Numbered from the stretch's first letter, positions 1 through 13,256 are shown. The stretch is 64,000 nucleotides of DNA from Welwitschia mirabilis (GCA_051453625.1 JBOZIK010000001.1:74929050-74993049); one strand, 5' to 3'. Notes: a model not told the origin generated them from the sequence alone. Translations and numbers: made by a program.

Positions 1-840
1 TCTCCCTCATAATATTTTTTGAAAAGTTGAACTTCCTTACACTTTAAAGATTTCATTTCTTCTTCATTCTTAAGTTGATTATCACAAAGTACATCCTCAT
101 TTGATTTCATATCTCTTTCTTTAAGTGAGTGATGTTGTAATAATAAAGTGGATTTGATGTTATCTTCAATGTTTATATTATTATTTAAATTTGTCTCAGC
201 TACATTAAAGACTCTAATTGTAAATGTTCTATTTTCAAAATGATGTTTCATTATTCCTGCTCTTGTATCAATGATGTAGTTGGCTATTGCATAAAAGGCT
301 CTTCCAAAAAGTAAAGGGTATCCTCTATTATGCTCAACTTCTATGATAATCACATCTATGGGATAGCAAACCTATTTAATTTGAATTACCAAATCTTTAA
401 TAACACTTAAAGATTTCTTAATTGATGTATCTGCTAATTCTAAGGTAATGAGAGTAGGTTCTAATCTATTTTTCAAATCAAGTCTCTTACAAATGTGAAG
501 TGGAATAATATTAACACTTTCTCCAATGTCAATCAAGGATTTTCTAATATTTTTGTTTTCCTCCAAAGTAACATTCATCATTGTTACTCTTGGATCTTTA
601 AATTTAGGTGATTTTTGTAACACTAAATTCATGAAGGATTAGGCAATAAAGACTTTTTCAGGAATGACTCATTTATGTTTTCTTCTTATTAGATCTTCCC
701 ATAATTTTGAGTACCCTGTGTTTTCCTATAAAACTTTTTAAAAGGGTAAGTTTATGCTGACATTTTTCATCAAATCCTTTAAATAATCATTAAAAGTTAA
801 ATATTTGTTAAACCTCTCCATCTAAAGGCTGGTTTGTTGG
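1..840 (-). pseudogene. Ty3/gypsy aspartic protease remnant (Tat/Athila type)
   Basis: Decayed retropepsin region of a Ty3/gypsy polyprotein; in a live element it would cleave Gag-Pol. On the minus strand one open stretch (372-632) holds an active-site-like motif, SLIDIGESVNIIP, matching the D-[LIT]-G-[AT]-S-[IV]-N box, followed by LELADTSIK, which matches the LADRSIK block of Tat/Athila proteases. A stop (TAG at 372-374) interrupts it. The frame then resumes with YPLLFGRAFYAIANYIID (about 240-360), the counterpart of the family's I-P-L-I-L-G-R-P-F-L-A-T flap region. The linker before the protease (650-840) also aligns to this lineage but carries several stops. Reverse transcriptase would lie beyond the window start. 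Family assignment is by recalled motifs; the gene is clearly non-functional. Confidence 0.8.
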
Positions 841-1199
841 GAAGTAATTTTTTTTTTTCATTTTGCTAAGAGAAGGAAAGGTATAATATTCTAGATTTCA
901 ATGTCCTCTTCCTCTTCTTCTTCATTATTTCTAAAGTGATTTTGGGAGGTGAAAGATTCACATGGAGGAGAGTTTATTTCTTATCCACTTCTTATCATAA
1001 CCTTAAAATCTTTTCTTAGTTCATTTGATTTTGATAAAGGTTGTGTTGTTAAAGTTCCTTGAGGTCTTTGGTTTGCCAAAATTGTTTGTCAAAAGATGTT
1101 TATAATCTTTTCTATGTTGGCATTTGTTATTTTAAGTTCATCCATAAGGATTCTAAGTTAATTATTTGGATACTGCAAGTTTGTTGGTTTTGGATTAGA

Positions 1200-1840
1200 G
1201 TTTAAGTTTTTGAATTAGTTTCTAAAAGGTTGAGAATTATTTTGAAAATGAGTGTTAAACCTCGATTGTGCCTAATTTTGGTTTTGCAAGTTTTGAGATG
1301 GTTGGTTGAAAGCACAAACTTCTTCTCAAATTCTTTCTTTGTATGTTGGCAAAAGAGTATAGTTTTTAGTAACATGATAGTTATTCTTACATAAGTCACA
1401 AGTTTGCATAACATTTTTTTTATTGCTATTTTGACATTTAAGATCATTTTTGCATACTTTTTCAAGATTTTTATAAATTATCTCATGGAATATATAGGAT
1501 TAAATTATACCTCTTTTTGTTTTTTAATCTCTTTTAAGTCTTTGATAAGTTTGTCTAAAGTTGGATTTTTTTAAGGAGTTGACTAAGTTTGACTTATGTC
1601 CATAAGCTCTTTTAATTTTGTCTAGTCATCATCTAGTATAAGGTTTATAAGGTTTTCTCCACAAGAAAAATCTACAAGTTATTTTGTATGTGGAATTAGC
1701 CCACTATAGAAGTAGTATATAAGTTCTATTAGATAAAAAATATCTATGGATTAGAATGGTATGCTACAAAGAAATGATCATATGTGGAGTCATAATATTC
1801 ATTTGATCTTTCTTGAAAGTTCATTACCTCATTTTTTTCT
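1200..1840 (-). pseudogene. Ty3/gypsy gag remnant with mutated zinc knuckle
   Basis: Decayed capsid/nucleocapsid gene of the same minus-strand element. Near 1335-1440 the reading frame contains CDLCKNNYHVTKNY, a CCHC zinc knuckle (C-x2-C-x4-H-x4-C) whose last Cys is Tyr, a TGT to TAT change. Further upstream in the gene (about 1630-1760) is FYSGLIPHTK, matching the FYNGL-TP-TR-LVDAAAGG capsid block of Tat/Athila gag, with a stop just after it. NFQERSNEYYDS (about 1780-1830) matches the preceding NFQQ..ETLYEAWERF block. A longest-ORF reading of 1202-1465 is in another frame and is not the protein. Stops and frameshifts throughout make this a pseudogene. Confidence 0.75.
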
Positions 1841-2165
1841 TTTTCTCCACTACTTAGTTTTACACATCAGTTTTGGTATCACTATCGCAAGTTATTCATA
1901 CACATTATCATTTTTTGAGGTATCATTATTATAATTTTTTTTTATATGATTCTCATTTATTCTATTATGATGTGCTTAAGTAAGGAGCTTATGAATATGT
2001 TAGTATTTATATTAAATAATTGGTTTTTCATGTTTATTCCTACATGGTAAACATTGAATTAAATATTACATTCTTTTAAGTTGTTGTTTATCTTAGTCAA
2101 ATTGGTTCATAATATAGCTGATTGATTACTTTGTAAAGAACTTACAAGGCTAAGTAGAGGGCTAT

Positions 2166-2177
2166 GTTATGATGCCA
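2166..2177 (-). promoter_or_regulatory. Relic primer-binding site (tRNA-iMet type)
   Basis: The plus strand reads GTTATGATGCCA, 9 of 12 positions matching the reverse complement of the usual plant retrotransposon primer-binding site TGGTATCAGAGC. It lies on the gag side of the minus-strand gypsy remnant, where a primer-binding site is expected. The mismatches leave moderate doubt. Confidence 0.45.
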
Positions 2178-4920
2178 ATTTATAGGAATTTAATGGTGTA
2201 TTTTGGGTACTTTTGTAGGACATTTATATAGATTGGGATGCAATTATGATGATTATTAAGAGTTAATAGAATATTCACTAAAACATGGAATTCATAGCAT
2301 ATTTGAAGGAATCTTAGCTTATTTTAATACTTCATGCCTTGAGTAAAATATTAATCATGAAAAATACTAATTTCCTTTTGAGCTAAAAGATGAAGAGGCC
2401 TATCGTTCCCTTTGTCATTCCCACAACAAATACGACAACAACATTGCTGATATGAATTACAGTTTATTAAGGAGTATTATCCCCATTGTCATCTCCATGA
2501 TACTCAAGATGGCACTTATTTTTGTATGAATGGAAAGACTTGTCTTTGTAATTAGGTCATGGGACCTATATGAATTGTTAAGATTTCTTTTTCAACTCTT
2601 AGGATTGAGATTCTAGGACTTAAATGTAAAACTATAAATACCTTTCCTTTTCTTTACATTCATTTCCATGTTTTTCATACTATATATTCTTGTGATAGAA
2701 GATTGGAGGATGAGATATCCATCAATTAGCTATAGAGAGAATATTACCTTGGTGTTGGGATAATTATCCTTCATTGAAATGATACTACTTTGTTATAAGT
2801 GAATTTTAAATTAATGACTAATTCAAGAACATTTTTCACTCCTATTATCTAAATGTCCCTTATGGTTTGAGTTGATTATAATTGGGTGACAACTCCATAG
2901 TTTATTTAGATCATAAGGACAACCTTTTGTTAAAGTTAACTTTTTTAGTTTAGATCTTACATTGAATTTCCTTCATTCTATTTTACATTGACATTACCCA
3001 TATTATTCTTATTATATATTATAGTTTGTATTAGTTAGAAACAAATGATATACTATTCCTAATTGATATGGATTATAAGAACTAACTCTTATAATAAGAG
3101 AACTGGAATCCAAATAGAACTCATCTCATTTGCATTTCATCCATTACAGTTTACCATCATTTATCTAGCATTGAATTTAAATTATTATTTAATATCATTT
3201 ACTAAAATATAAAAGAATAAAATAGTTTGTAAAATTAACTTTCTAACTCCTTGCCTAGTGCCTTCAATAGATTACAACATTTAGGTTAACTCTCATCTAA
3301 ACTAGTATGTGTTTTTTTACAAGTTTTATGATTTACAGTTTTTGCTTAAGAATTAAAGATTGTATAAATTCACATTGCAACACTATAGCTATTATAATCC
3401 AATCTAGGCTTTTATATTCTGTTGTCTTTTTACAGGGCTAGAAATTAATCTCATATTTGTATTATGCATTGATATCATTACATGTTTTCATTAGAATCAA
3501 ACCTTACTTGATTAGCTTAATTATTAACAACGATATCCTCTCAATTCCATAAGATAATCTCATTCATCCTAAAAAGTTACTTAGAGTTAAATGTAAAGAA
3601 GAAAGCACTAGTACTAGTAGGTAAAGGCACAAGTAGAAGATCTTCTAAGAAACAATTTTATAGGTCCTTCTATATAGATATTTACAATTCATCATGAGTA
3701 AAGAAGGGTCTCAAGGCTATTACAAAGATTATAAGAATTATTATAAGAAATCTCTTAAGGTTAGAAAAACATCAGTATGTAGTTAGTGATGGAGAGACTC
3801 TTACAAGTAGCTAAAACTCTTTGAAAACTCCCACTTGGTCTAATTTAAAAAAGAATTAGAGGTAGAGGTACCTCTAGCACCTCCTACTATAGGTTATGAC
3901 TCAGCTCGTGTTATAAATTATAATTTATTAGAGTCAACATAAGAGAAGGCATAAGCATACGAAATTTACTAGACTCTAGCATAAGTACAAGGGAAACATC
4001 ATGGTCACGTATTAGTAAAGGAGGAGAAGTAAGTAGATGTCGAGAGCTATGACGATTAGTCACTTATATTTTGTAATCCTCATTGTAAATTACTCATTTA
4101 CCATTTTACATAGCCTCCATCATCATATCATCCACCATCGACACCTTATTTTGTATCTTCAATATCACCTCTTATAATTTCTATATATGCTTCATTCCTC
4201 AACATTTTTTCATCCTTTACTTATGATTTTACTAAGATTACTATTGTCAACTTATTTTTCACTTCCATTATCCCTAAAACATATTCATATATGAGGCAAT
4301 AGGTCTTTTAGGGCTAAGATCAATCATCATAATAGCCATATACAAAGTAGAACCTACCTCCATCTATGTCTTAATCTTTACACATCATTTAGAACTCTAC
4401 CACTAGGGGTAGTGATGATAACAATAATGTATAATATGGTACTTAACATACTACTAACTCAAATCTCAATGATTAGCTCTTTTTGTATTATTCAAATGGA
4501 TGGAAAAAATGGGCAACTTAGATTAAATATTATTTGCTATGCTATATGAGTCTAGAGGATGTGAACTTGAGATGGATGAATTAGACTTCCTATGAGTGAC
4601 ATCAAGATTGATTATTATTATTAGTTATTGACACATATTTCATGATAAATTTTGATGATCTTTTATAATATTTTATCAATCTTTATCTTCTATGTAATAT
4701 ACTTTATGTTTTAACATTTATTTAGTAATTCTAGTTCATTTGCATTACTTCTTATTTACTATTTTCTAAATTATTATGTAATGTTAATAAATATTTACAA
4801 ACTATTGAAATTTATATTATGCCTCATGTAATACATTGTGTTGTCTCTTGGATTAAGTTATTTTAAGTTAGTTTTTAAAAACATGATTACACTAATAAGA
4901 TTTTTCAAGTTCTAAAAATC
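2178..4920. other. AT-rich repeat-derived stretch; possible 5' LTR of the gypsy remnant at its left end
   Basis: By position, the first part should be the 5' LTR of the minus-strand gypsy element, but I cannot define its far end. A plus-strand TATA-like ACTATAAATACC (about 2627-2640) with a pyrimidine-rich tail looks like a promoter of another, plus-strand LTR. The remainder has stops in all frames, short Ser/Pro-like stretches near 4100-4200, and no recognisable domain. Confidence 0.3.
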
Positions 4921-4923
4921 ATT

Positions 4924-6100
4924 AAAAAGTGGGAGATTATTAGTAAAATCCTAGTTTTAATAATTTCACTTATCAAATTTAATGTGTCTAATGCGTAAAC
5001 AAGTAAAATGAAAGAACACCAAATTGAAAAAAGGATTAATATAGTTAAAACCTCAAAGTTCAAAGTACACCAAAGCGGAAGCTAAAAATTCATGAAGGAT
5101 AGACAAAATTACCTAAAGACATCTGAATATGTAAATGCATCTATGGTAAAGACATCTATTTTTTAGATATGTTAATATTAAGCTAAGGATTTAAGATATA
5201 TAAATTATGTATCTCAAATTAAAGAGGTCTATACTAATTTAACTATCAAAAGATGTCTATAGAATTGAAGACATTTATGTTAAACTCAAAGAGGAAATAA
5301 AGATAAATTATATTTTGATAGGTTATCTACCTTTAGTTAATCAGGTAAGTTTTACACTTTTAATTCATGATTTGTAAGGGTCAAAGATATAGTAGTTTAA
5401 GTTTTATTGAAATCTAGGTAGTTTTATGAAATACATCTTTTAGGACTATGATATCTACCTAATAGATATGTCTACTATGTCAAATAAATCTACTCCAAAC
5501 GTTTGACAAAAAGTAATGTAGCCATGATATATACTAAATAGAGATGTCTACTATGTCAAAGACATCTAATCCAAAAGTTTCATAGAAAATAATGTAGCCA
5601 TTAAAGATTTAAATATTATTCATTTATAACCCTTTTCCAACATTTAGATGTTTAAAAATACTATCTATTTATGGTAAAGACAAGGAAGACATCAAAGATA
5701 TAAAGGATATAAAGATTAAAAAAAGTAAGTTACTTACATGAGTGATTAGTACAATACATAAATTTTTCCTATGATCTTAATTATGAGTACATTACTTAAT
5801 CATTGGCTTTCCTATAGTTGCATTACTTAAATAAAGCACCCATGGGTAATAACAACAAGGGAGAGCTCAAGCATTTCATCAAAATAACATTATCTTAGTC
5901 TTATTATTTCTTTTGTCATCATTATTTATTAGCGCTTAAATTGCAATACTATTATATTTTTTAATGCACTCATTATATTCCATTACTTAATTTCATTCTT
6001 AAGATCCATTATTAAGGTTTCCAAATTGTAAGGTAATCCTTGTATGATTGTACTTTTATAAGTGCTTATAAGCACATTTCTATTTTAATTTATTATAAAT
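4924..6100 (+). mobile_element. Probable 3' LTR of a plus-strand Ty1/copia element, with polypurine tract
   Basis: AAAAAGTGGGAGA (4924-4936) is a good copia polypurine tract. It is followed by TTATTAGTAAAATCCTAG, resembling the TTGTTAGTA start of SIRE-like copia LTRs with the terminal G lost. The following kilobase is rich in AGACATCT-like words and holds an internal direct repeat (5470-5605), as long LTRs often do. The right end is estimated; no TG..CA boundary or target duplication could be confirmed. Confidence 0.4.
5465..5608. repeat. Two tandem units of about 73 bp
   Basis: Two consecutive units share GTCTACTATGTCAAA, then TCTA(C/A)TCCAAA(C/A)GTTT, then AATGTAGCCAT. They differ by scattered substitutions. 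The pair lies inside the probable copia LTR. Confidence 0.6.
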
Positions 6101-8360
6101 CCTTAAGTAAAAGAGAGTGATACCTTACAAGGAGCATCTCAATTATATCTAAATATGGTGGTGCTTCAAAGCCACTATTTTACAAGTCAATAATTTTTAA
6201 AGATATGAGAAAAAACTAGCCTTTGTGAGTAAATATACACAAATTAGGAAATCATGCTAATTTGGGAAGGTCATTACTATGTAAAATTTACTTTGATTTA
6301 GTAAGTTTTATAATTCATAGACCTCATTCACCCATTTCCAATGAGTTTAATGATGCCTAATATCATAAAAATGAGTCTTATTTATATCTATGATACTATT
6401 TAGCATAAAACATCAATAGTAGTCATTTATAGCATTTATTCATTAGAATTTTAATATTTAAAATTATGTGATAAAAATTCTAAAGTATAATTTATTATGT
6501 CATAAAAAATAATAGTATCAAAAAAGAAAAATTCATGATAACATAAGAATATAAACTAGTGAAAATAACAAAAGAAAACTGTCTACTCATAAGTACATAG
6601 ACTGCTACAAAAATGTCATAAGTAATCATTAAGAATGATATCACTCGTAAGTAGACTAGTTAACTCCTAATATTTTAGCTGCCCCCAATTCTAAACAAGT
6701 TTCCATATCTATCCATAAATTACTTTCAAACCCTTTTTGAGCATTAATAAATCCTAGTTTATGATAAATCATACATCATATTCCTTATCAGTTACTAAAT
6801 CACTATTATATTCACTGTCATATGTGATGGATTTCTAAACTTTATAGGATGATGATGATGTAGAGCATGAAATGTATTGAAATGTATTATTTCTAAGATT
6901 ACCCCTATGATAACTATCCATAATCATGTGAGACCTACATAATTATATGAATATAAGGATGAGGGATAATTATGATACCAAAGAAACTAGTTGTGACTAC
7001 TACTATAATTTCTAATCTAGATGAAGAAGAATCAATATGTAGTAGACCATGAATAGGAGGTGATAGTGGCATTAAAAATTATACACAAGGTGATAATAAT
7101 GTGGGATATTATGATAAAACATGATAAGGAATTAAATGAATAATTTTCATTAACAGCTACAAAATATAAGTTGTTCATCATCTGAATCCTTTAACTCCAC
7201 ATGCTACTACCATGGTAGAGGATATTTCTACCTCTTAGTCTATTCCTTCTCATTTACTAATTTAGATTCTTATAATCCCTATGATTCTTACTTTATTCTT
7301 TAAACCTTAATGTTCTTTAAATAATGATAGAATTATGAATCCAAGGGTTATATCTTCTTTAAATATCTTTATCAAAAAATTGAGATTCATACTCTAGTGC
7401 TTGTGTTTATGAAATTCTGTTTTTTCTTATAAAGATGGTAGCCTTTATTCTCATCATGTCTTCTTGATATAAGAAGAATAAATGAAAGCTTCAAAAGATA
7501 CTAACAAAAATACTAATATCTTATACCTATATAAATAATTATACTTGTATTTACTTGTGGCCTAAACTTCTTCAAATGCAAGATGGTTACATAGAGAAAT
7601 TTTTAAAAGAAGAAATTTTTTAATACTTGATGAAGATACCTCTTGAGTGGAGGAACTAAAATAAAGTTTGATGATCCTTTACTCATTTTAATAAGATGTC
7701 TCAAATCCTAATTTTTACATAATTTTTTATTTTTTAAGACACTATATCACAAATATTTTCCATGTACTGGACATCTAAAATTATTATTGAAGATNNNNNN
7801 NNNNNNNNNNNNNNNNNNNNNNNNNNNNNNNNNNNNNNNNNNNNNNNNNNNNNNNNNNNNNNNNNNNNNNNNNNNNNNNNNNNNNNNNNNNNNNTGTGTT
7901 CAATAAAGAAAGACATTCTTCTACTAAAAAATTAGAATTTTAATAAGAGTTAGAAAAGATGTCTACTTCTGTGAAATATGTCTAAAATGAAAGATACAGA
8001 CTTCCATCTATTTAAAAGACATGTATCCCACTTCTAATGAGTTTTCAATGATCAATAACTAGATATGTCTTCATGTGAAAGATATATCTCAAATCTCAAA
8101 CATAAATGTTAATACTCATAAAATTTATCTTCTTTAAATTTTTAAATTTTTAATATCATAGTTTAAATTTTTAATCAAACAAAAAAAAAATGCATGAATT
8201 AGTTCATACAAGCTAACCCATCTAGAGCTATAAGTATTAAGTGATAAAACTATTATTAATGTAACCAAATTAATATTCTAGTAAGAACTTTACTCTAATT
8301 AGAATAATGTTTATCTTGACTCATTGACTATGTTAAATTTAAATAGAAGAAAATTTTACT
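6100..8360. other. AT-rich stretch with no recognisable gene, including a gap
   Basis: Stops in all frames. Near 7900-8100 there are AGACAT-type words like those in the probable copia LTR at 4937-6100. This may be the 3' LTR side of the minus-strand copia element at 8370-10900, but I could not find its boundaries. Confidence 0.3.
7795..7894. other. Assembly gap (100 N)
   Basis: Placeholder-sized run of N. No obvious duplication between its two sides. Confidence 0.99.
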
Positions 8361-8369
8361 TATTAACTT

Positions 8370-8800
8370 ACTTAATTGGATAATGTCTAATCCCTAAATT
8401 TTGACAAAGTTTAAGAACATCTGAACACATCCAAAAGTTAATTATTTATCTTAGTACACTCCAAAGTAATATTACCATCTTGTACGTGCTCTTATAGGAT
8501 ATGGTATCTAATATTAGTATGTTTCATTCTAGAGTATTAGATAGAATCCTTGGAAATACTAGAGATACTCTTATCATTATAATAAATTGGCATGATTTCT
8601 ATCTTAAATATAAAATATATTAATATTTCTTTTATCCATAGTGCCTGTGCATAATAGCTTCCTACAGTAATATCAAACTTCAGTAGTTGAGAGAGTAGTT
8701 GAGTTTTATTTGCTTCTATTCGATTAAAGTAGACATTATTCCAATAAGTACTAACTTCCACTTTTGATTCTTCTATCATCATTGTAACCTATCTAATATG
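8370..8800 (-). pseudogene. Ty1/copia RNase H remnant
   Basis: C-terminal part of a copia Pol polyprotein. The open segment 8537-8782 reads, on the minus strand, YYAQALWIKEILIYF and then IPIYYNDKSISSISKDSI-like sequence. This matches the copia blocks C-A-Q-x-L-W-I-K and P-I-x-C-D-N-T-S-A-I-x-L-x-K-N-P. After a stop it continues as KHTNIRYHIL (family: R-T-K-H-I-D-I-R-Y-H-F-I) at about 8480-8520 and fades near 8370. The Asp of the C-D-N motif reads Asn-Asp here, and internal stops are present. Neighbouring reverse transcriptase and integrase relics follow in the correct minus-strand order. Confidence 0.75.
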
Positions 8801-8879
8801 TATTATAATACCCAACTAGATTAATATATGATTTCTTTGATTAACAAAACCTCAAATTAATAATAACCTTTAAAAAGTA

Positions 8880-9480
8880 AAATATTCTTTTAATAGCTAT
8901 AAGATGTGACTCTTTAGGATCAGTTTAATAACAAGCATAATTATGTACACTTAATACGATATTTTGTCTACTATCTATAAGATAACATAAACTATCAATC
9001 ATACATTTGTATATCTTTTGATCAACTTTCTTATTAAGTTCATCTTTTCTTAATTTGATGATTTGGTTTATGGTGTGCCTTTTTCTTTATAATCCTATAA
9101 TTCATATTCTTCTAATATATTCTTAATATTTTCAATGATTTTTATTTCAAATTTTTCCTACATTATCTTAACAAACTTCATACACAATAATTTAGTAATA
9201 GTACTACACATAATATCATCCATACATATTAATACAATAGTAAATTTATTACCATTAATCTAATAAATAATGTAACATTATATGTACTTCTTTTAAAGCC
9301 ATGATCAATCAAGTGAACTAAAAATTATTCATACCAAGATTTTAAAGCTTTCTTAACTCTAAAGAAATCCTTCTTCAACCTATAAACATACTTTAAATTA
9401 TTATAATTAATAAAACCTTTATATTGCTTAACATATATCTCTTCTTATAAAACTCTATTCAAGAAGGGAGTGGAATATGA
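8880..9480 (-). pseudogene. Ty1/copia reverse transcriptase remnant
   Basis: Decayed RNA-dependent DNA polymerase domain. On the minus strand: EEIYVKQYKGF (family E-E-V-Y-V-x-Q-P-P-G-F), YVYRLKKDFFRVKKALKSWY (family Y-R-L-K-K-A-L-Y-G-L-K-Q-A-P-R-A-W-Y), HGFKRSTYNVTLFI, and a catalytic-box equivalent ICMDDIM (family Y-V-D-D-I). Then come CMIDSLCYLIDSRQNI and DPKESHLIAIKRIFYFLK, the G-S-L-L-Y-L-T-A-S-R-P-D-I and H-x-x-A-x-K-R-I-x-R-Y-L-K blocks. Both Asp of the catalytic pair survive, but frameshifts and stops separate the blocks. The order is that of copia elements. Confidence 0.85.
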
Positions 9481-9489
9481 ATTCTTTAA

Positions 9490-12350
9490 GTAAGAAGATA
9501 TAAGAAGCACTCTGATTAACTCCCTACATCTATTGGGGAAAAGGACTCTTTTAAGTTAATTCCTTTTTACTCAATGTATTTTTTGGTCTTTAATCCTACT
9601 TTAATTTTTATATTTTTTAAAATTTCATTTATCTTATTTTTAAATATCACTTTTATCCATGATGGTCTTAGAATGAACTTTCAATCATTACATCTTTAAA
9701 ATTAATTTAATTATTCTTGCATGACTAGCATTTAAGTTTTATCACCTTTCACTTCATTGAATTTTTATATTCTACTTTAAAGATGTAGGCTGCATATATA
9801 TAAAATTCCTTAGTACTTATTCCTTTTTGTATTCCTCTATCTAATATTTCCATTATGTTACTTGTTGAATAACTCTTCCTAAGTTTAATCATTTAAGAAG
9901 TGGTTTAGTTATTTAGTTCTTCTTCCTTTTTCTCTTTACTGTTTGGTTGTGCTAGTGAGTTTTTAGTAGTTTTTTTAATTTTTATGACCACATAATCATC
10001 CTATATGCTAATAAATGATGAGTTGGCATAATTAATTTTGACTTTTATGGTTTTCTCTATCACTTGTATTCTCTTCTTAAACATCTTGTAGGCTTTACTA
10101 AACATTGAATATCCTAGAAATGTATCTTTAAGAATATTGAAGTTAAATTTTCTAAGTTGTTTCTTATTATTTGATATAAAACATTTTAATCAAAAAAATA
10201 TAAAACTAATTTACAAATGGTTTCTTCTTAAATCATATCTCATAGAAAGTTTTTGAAGTAAATCTTCTTTCTAGAACTCTATTGGATACATAACAAGAAA
10301 TGTTAATTCCCTTGATCCAAAAGTGATGTGAAACCTATTAATCATCTATCAATTTCTTCTTTATTTCATTTAGAATGTATCTTTTTCTTTTTTCTACTCC
10401 ATTTGATTTAGGATTCTTGGAGCTAAAAATTAATTATGTATGCTAAATTATTTAGAAACATATCTAAATCTAGCATTTTTAAATTCAATTCCATTATTAT
10501 TCCTTATGGATTAATTTTATATCCTTTTTAATTTTCTAACTTAATACATAGCTTAGAGATAAGATCAAAGGTTTCATTATTATATGTAATAAAGTTCATC
10601 CATGTAAAATAAGAATAAGTATTAACAATAGTTAATGGTATTTTTTCTTATCAATAATTTTTATAGGTGAAAGACAAATAATATCAAAATGTAATAAATC
10701 TAATAGACATTTTGTGGTAATAAAATATTTCTTATTACATATTATCCTTCTTTTCTTTTTTATTTAAAAAAACATTCACATACTTCATCATCAAAGTTTT
10801 GTACTTTTAGGAGCTTAATTATCATAACTTTAAAAAAAGGATTTTTTTCATGTTCAGATTTTTGAATTTGTAAGGTTCTAGTCCAAATGGTTAAATAAAT
10901 ACTAAATAAAAATAATTTTTATCTAATGGGATCTATTAGGATGATTTAATTGCTAGATTATTTATTCATTCTTCTGTATTCACATATTATTATTATTTGA
11001 GATGTAATTCTTTACTTTGAGAAAATTTGATATGTTTTAATTATTATTTTAAACAATTTATTTTCTTGTAATCACTATAAGTAATAATATTATTCTAGTA
11101 TTTTCTGATATAATTTTAGTAGCTCGATTGATGTTTATGTAAATAATATTATAGTTCTTTTGTAATGGTTTCATTTAATGTATCATAATTAGTATATTTT
11201 CTTATATTATTATTTTTTACATGTGCAAGATTCTTGTAATTGCTATATTTATTAGGATGCATTATGTTAGCTTATTTAAATATTTTATTTTTATTTTATT
11301 TTAGTTGTACATACTAAAGTAACACCCATAATTATGATATTGCATTTTCTTTTATCAGTGGTTAATGATATTCATTATAGAAAAATATTTGTATGTGGAA
11401 AAGTATTAACTTAATTTTTCTATTAAAATTATTTTCTAAGTAGATCACCTTAAATTCTTTATTATAATAATTGCAACTAGTGGCATGTTAAGCATTTATT
11501 ATTATTATTATTATGAAATATTAAATGTACCTAGTAGTGAGGTAAAGCAATGATTAGGGCTTAGGAAATCTTAACCATTTTCTAAAGAATAGTAATGGCT
11601 TATATGTGTTCATTGAAATTCTCAATACCTTTTGAATTCCTTCTTCTAATTATATATAGAAATCCCTTGTATTTATTTTTGTTATGTGAAATATATTCTA
11701 TACTTGGAGTTTGACAATCTTATACCTTAAATATTTGAAACTTTAAAGTATTTGAAAGCTTAGAGTATTTGGATCCTGCAGATCATAATTCTTATTCTTG
11801 TTGGTCCTAGGTTTCTCTTTATTTTTTTATGATTCTAGATTTCTCTTTGTGATCTTATGTATATTTTAATTCTTAAATTTTTTTAATATTTTATATGGTT
11901 CTTATAGTTTTCTTATATCTTTAAATGGTTCTAGTATCATCTTATATTTTAAGTATGATTATTATGGTTTTACTGTATCTTCATATGATTCTACTATAAT
12001 TTTTATTTCAAGTATGATTCCATTATATCCTAACATATTTTGTATGGTCCTATATTTTTTCATCCTTTAATGTTTCAAAATTATTTTCTTAATAAATCTA
12101 TCATCTTCTTTGAATTCTTATAAAATCTCTTTCTTATCTTTATTGGTTAAAATTTTTTGTGAATACTTTTTTTATGATTAAATCTTGTTTATGAATGAAT
12201 CTTATTTGTTAAGAAAATTATTTATTCTTAAAAAGCTAATCTAGAAAATTAAATATGATCATTTCTTATGATATCCTTTCAAACTTTAAATCTTTTTATG
12301 AAAATGAGAGTTTCATATATCATCAAATGTGGTAGTGGAATATGAAAATG
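9490..12350. repeat. Direct repeat R1, first copy
   Basis: About 2.85 kb that recurs at 13357-16250 with roughly 10% divergence by eye. It holds the copia integrase relic and an AT-rich stretch of about 1.4 kb beyond it. Both copies end in TTATGAAAATGAGAGTTTCA followed by a minisatellite-like patch. Confidence 0.8.
9880..10900 (-). pseudogene. Ty1/copia integrase remnant
   Basis: Decayed integrase core. Minus-strand blocks in order: NFDDEVCECFF (pre-integrase CxxC region), KCLLDLLHFDII (family P-L-E-L-L-H-x-D-L, holding the first catalytic Asp), SNGVEKRKRYILNE (family Q-Q-N-G-V-V-E-R-K-N-R, with the catalytic Glu), FWIKGINISCYVSNRVLERR (family F-W-A-E-A-V-N-T-A-C-Y-V-L-N-R), and LGYSMFSKAYKMF (family F-L-G-Y-S-x-x-S-K-A-Y-R-V-F). 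Frameshifts and stops occur between blocks. In copia, integrase precedes reverse transcriptase, as seen here. A second, more fragmentary copy lies at 13400-14700. Confidence 0.85.
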
Positions 12351-13256
12351 TCACATCCACATTTTTATTTTTCTTATAAAATTTTTAAAGGTTATGTTTA
12401 ATGAAATATTTAGAAAATATTAAATTATTTGAAACCTTTAATTGTTACAAATGTTATGTTCTTGAGATGTAGTCTTATTAAATTGTAAGATGAGTACTTT
12501 TAATTAAATGTTTGCATACAATTTTCAAATGCTCTTGTGGTGGAAATGATTTATTCTATTTACTTATGCACTTTTTATAAATTATATTAAATTAAATGTA
12601 TAGCATGAAGACATGTTATTTATTCTTTTTTCTCATTATTAAATGTAAAGCATTATATTTATTATATTATTAAAACTACTCAATGGCTAGGCAATTTTTT
12701 ATGAAACATTATATAACCCCCTTCTTAACCATTGCTTTATGATGTGTTCTTTCATATCCTTGAGTCTCATCAACTTGCAAATGTTCTTTCATTTTAAATA
12801 AAGTTCTTCCTTCTTCAAGTATAGTTTATTTTTCAAAAATAATATTTTCTTTGAAATCTTAGAAGCTTAGGAGGCTTATGAGTTTTGAAAAACTTAGAAT
12901 GTCTTTAAATAGTATACTTACAGATATGGTTCTTTATTTTTGTGCTTCCTTCTTTAATCCTTTCTTATGGATTCTGTATTGAAATCATCATGTTTATGAA
13001 ATGATTCTATACTTTTGTATTTCCTTGATAGTCCTTTTTTATTCATTTATTTATTGAGATTGATGTGTATGTATTTGTGTAAGTCGATTATTAAATCATG
13101 TGTTTCTTGAATAAGAAAGACTCTATGTTGATGCAGGTCTTATATTTATTTATCCATTTTCTTAATATCTTGAGGTTATCTTTCTATATATGAGATGAAA
13201 ATTTATGATTGACCCCTATTGTATTCACCTGTCATCTTGCTATCGAAATCTATGAT
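10900..13256. other. AT-rich stretch without a recognisable gene
   Basis: This includes the outer part of repeat R1 (to 12350) and about 0.9 kb of unmatched sequence. Near 11645 the plus strand has a TATA-like TAATTATATATAGAAA; the second copy has TTATAAATAGAAC near 15488. This could be a plus-strand LTR promoter beside the minus-strand copia relic. No coding motif was seen. Confidence 0.3.

Noticed and set aside
1202-1465. 87-codon minus-strand open frame
   Set aside because: It is out of frame with the gag zinc-knuckle sequence that overlaps it; a shadow of the real relic.
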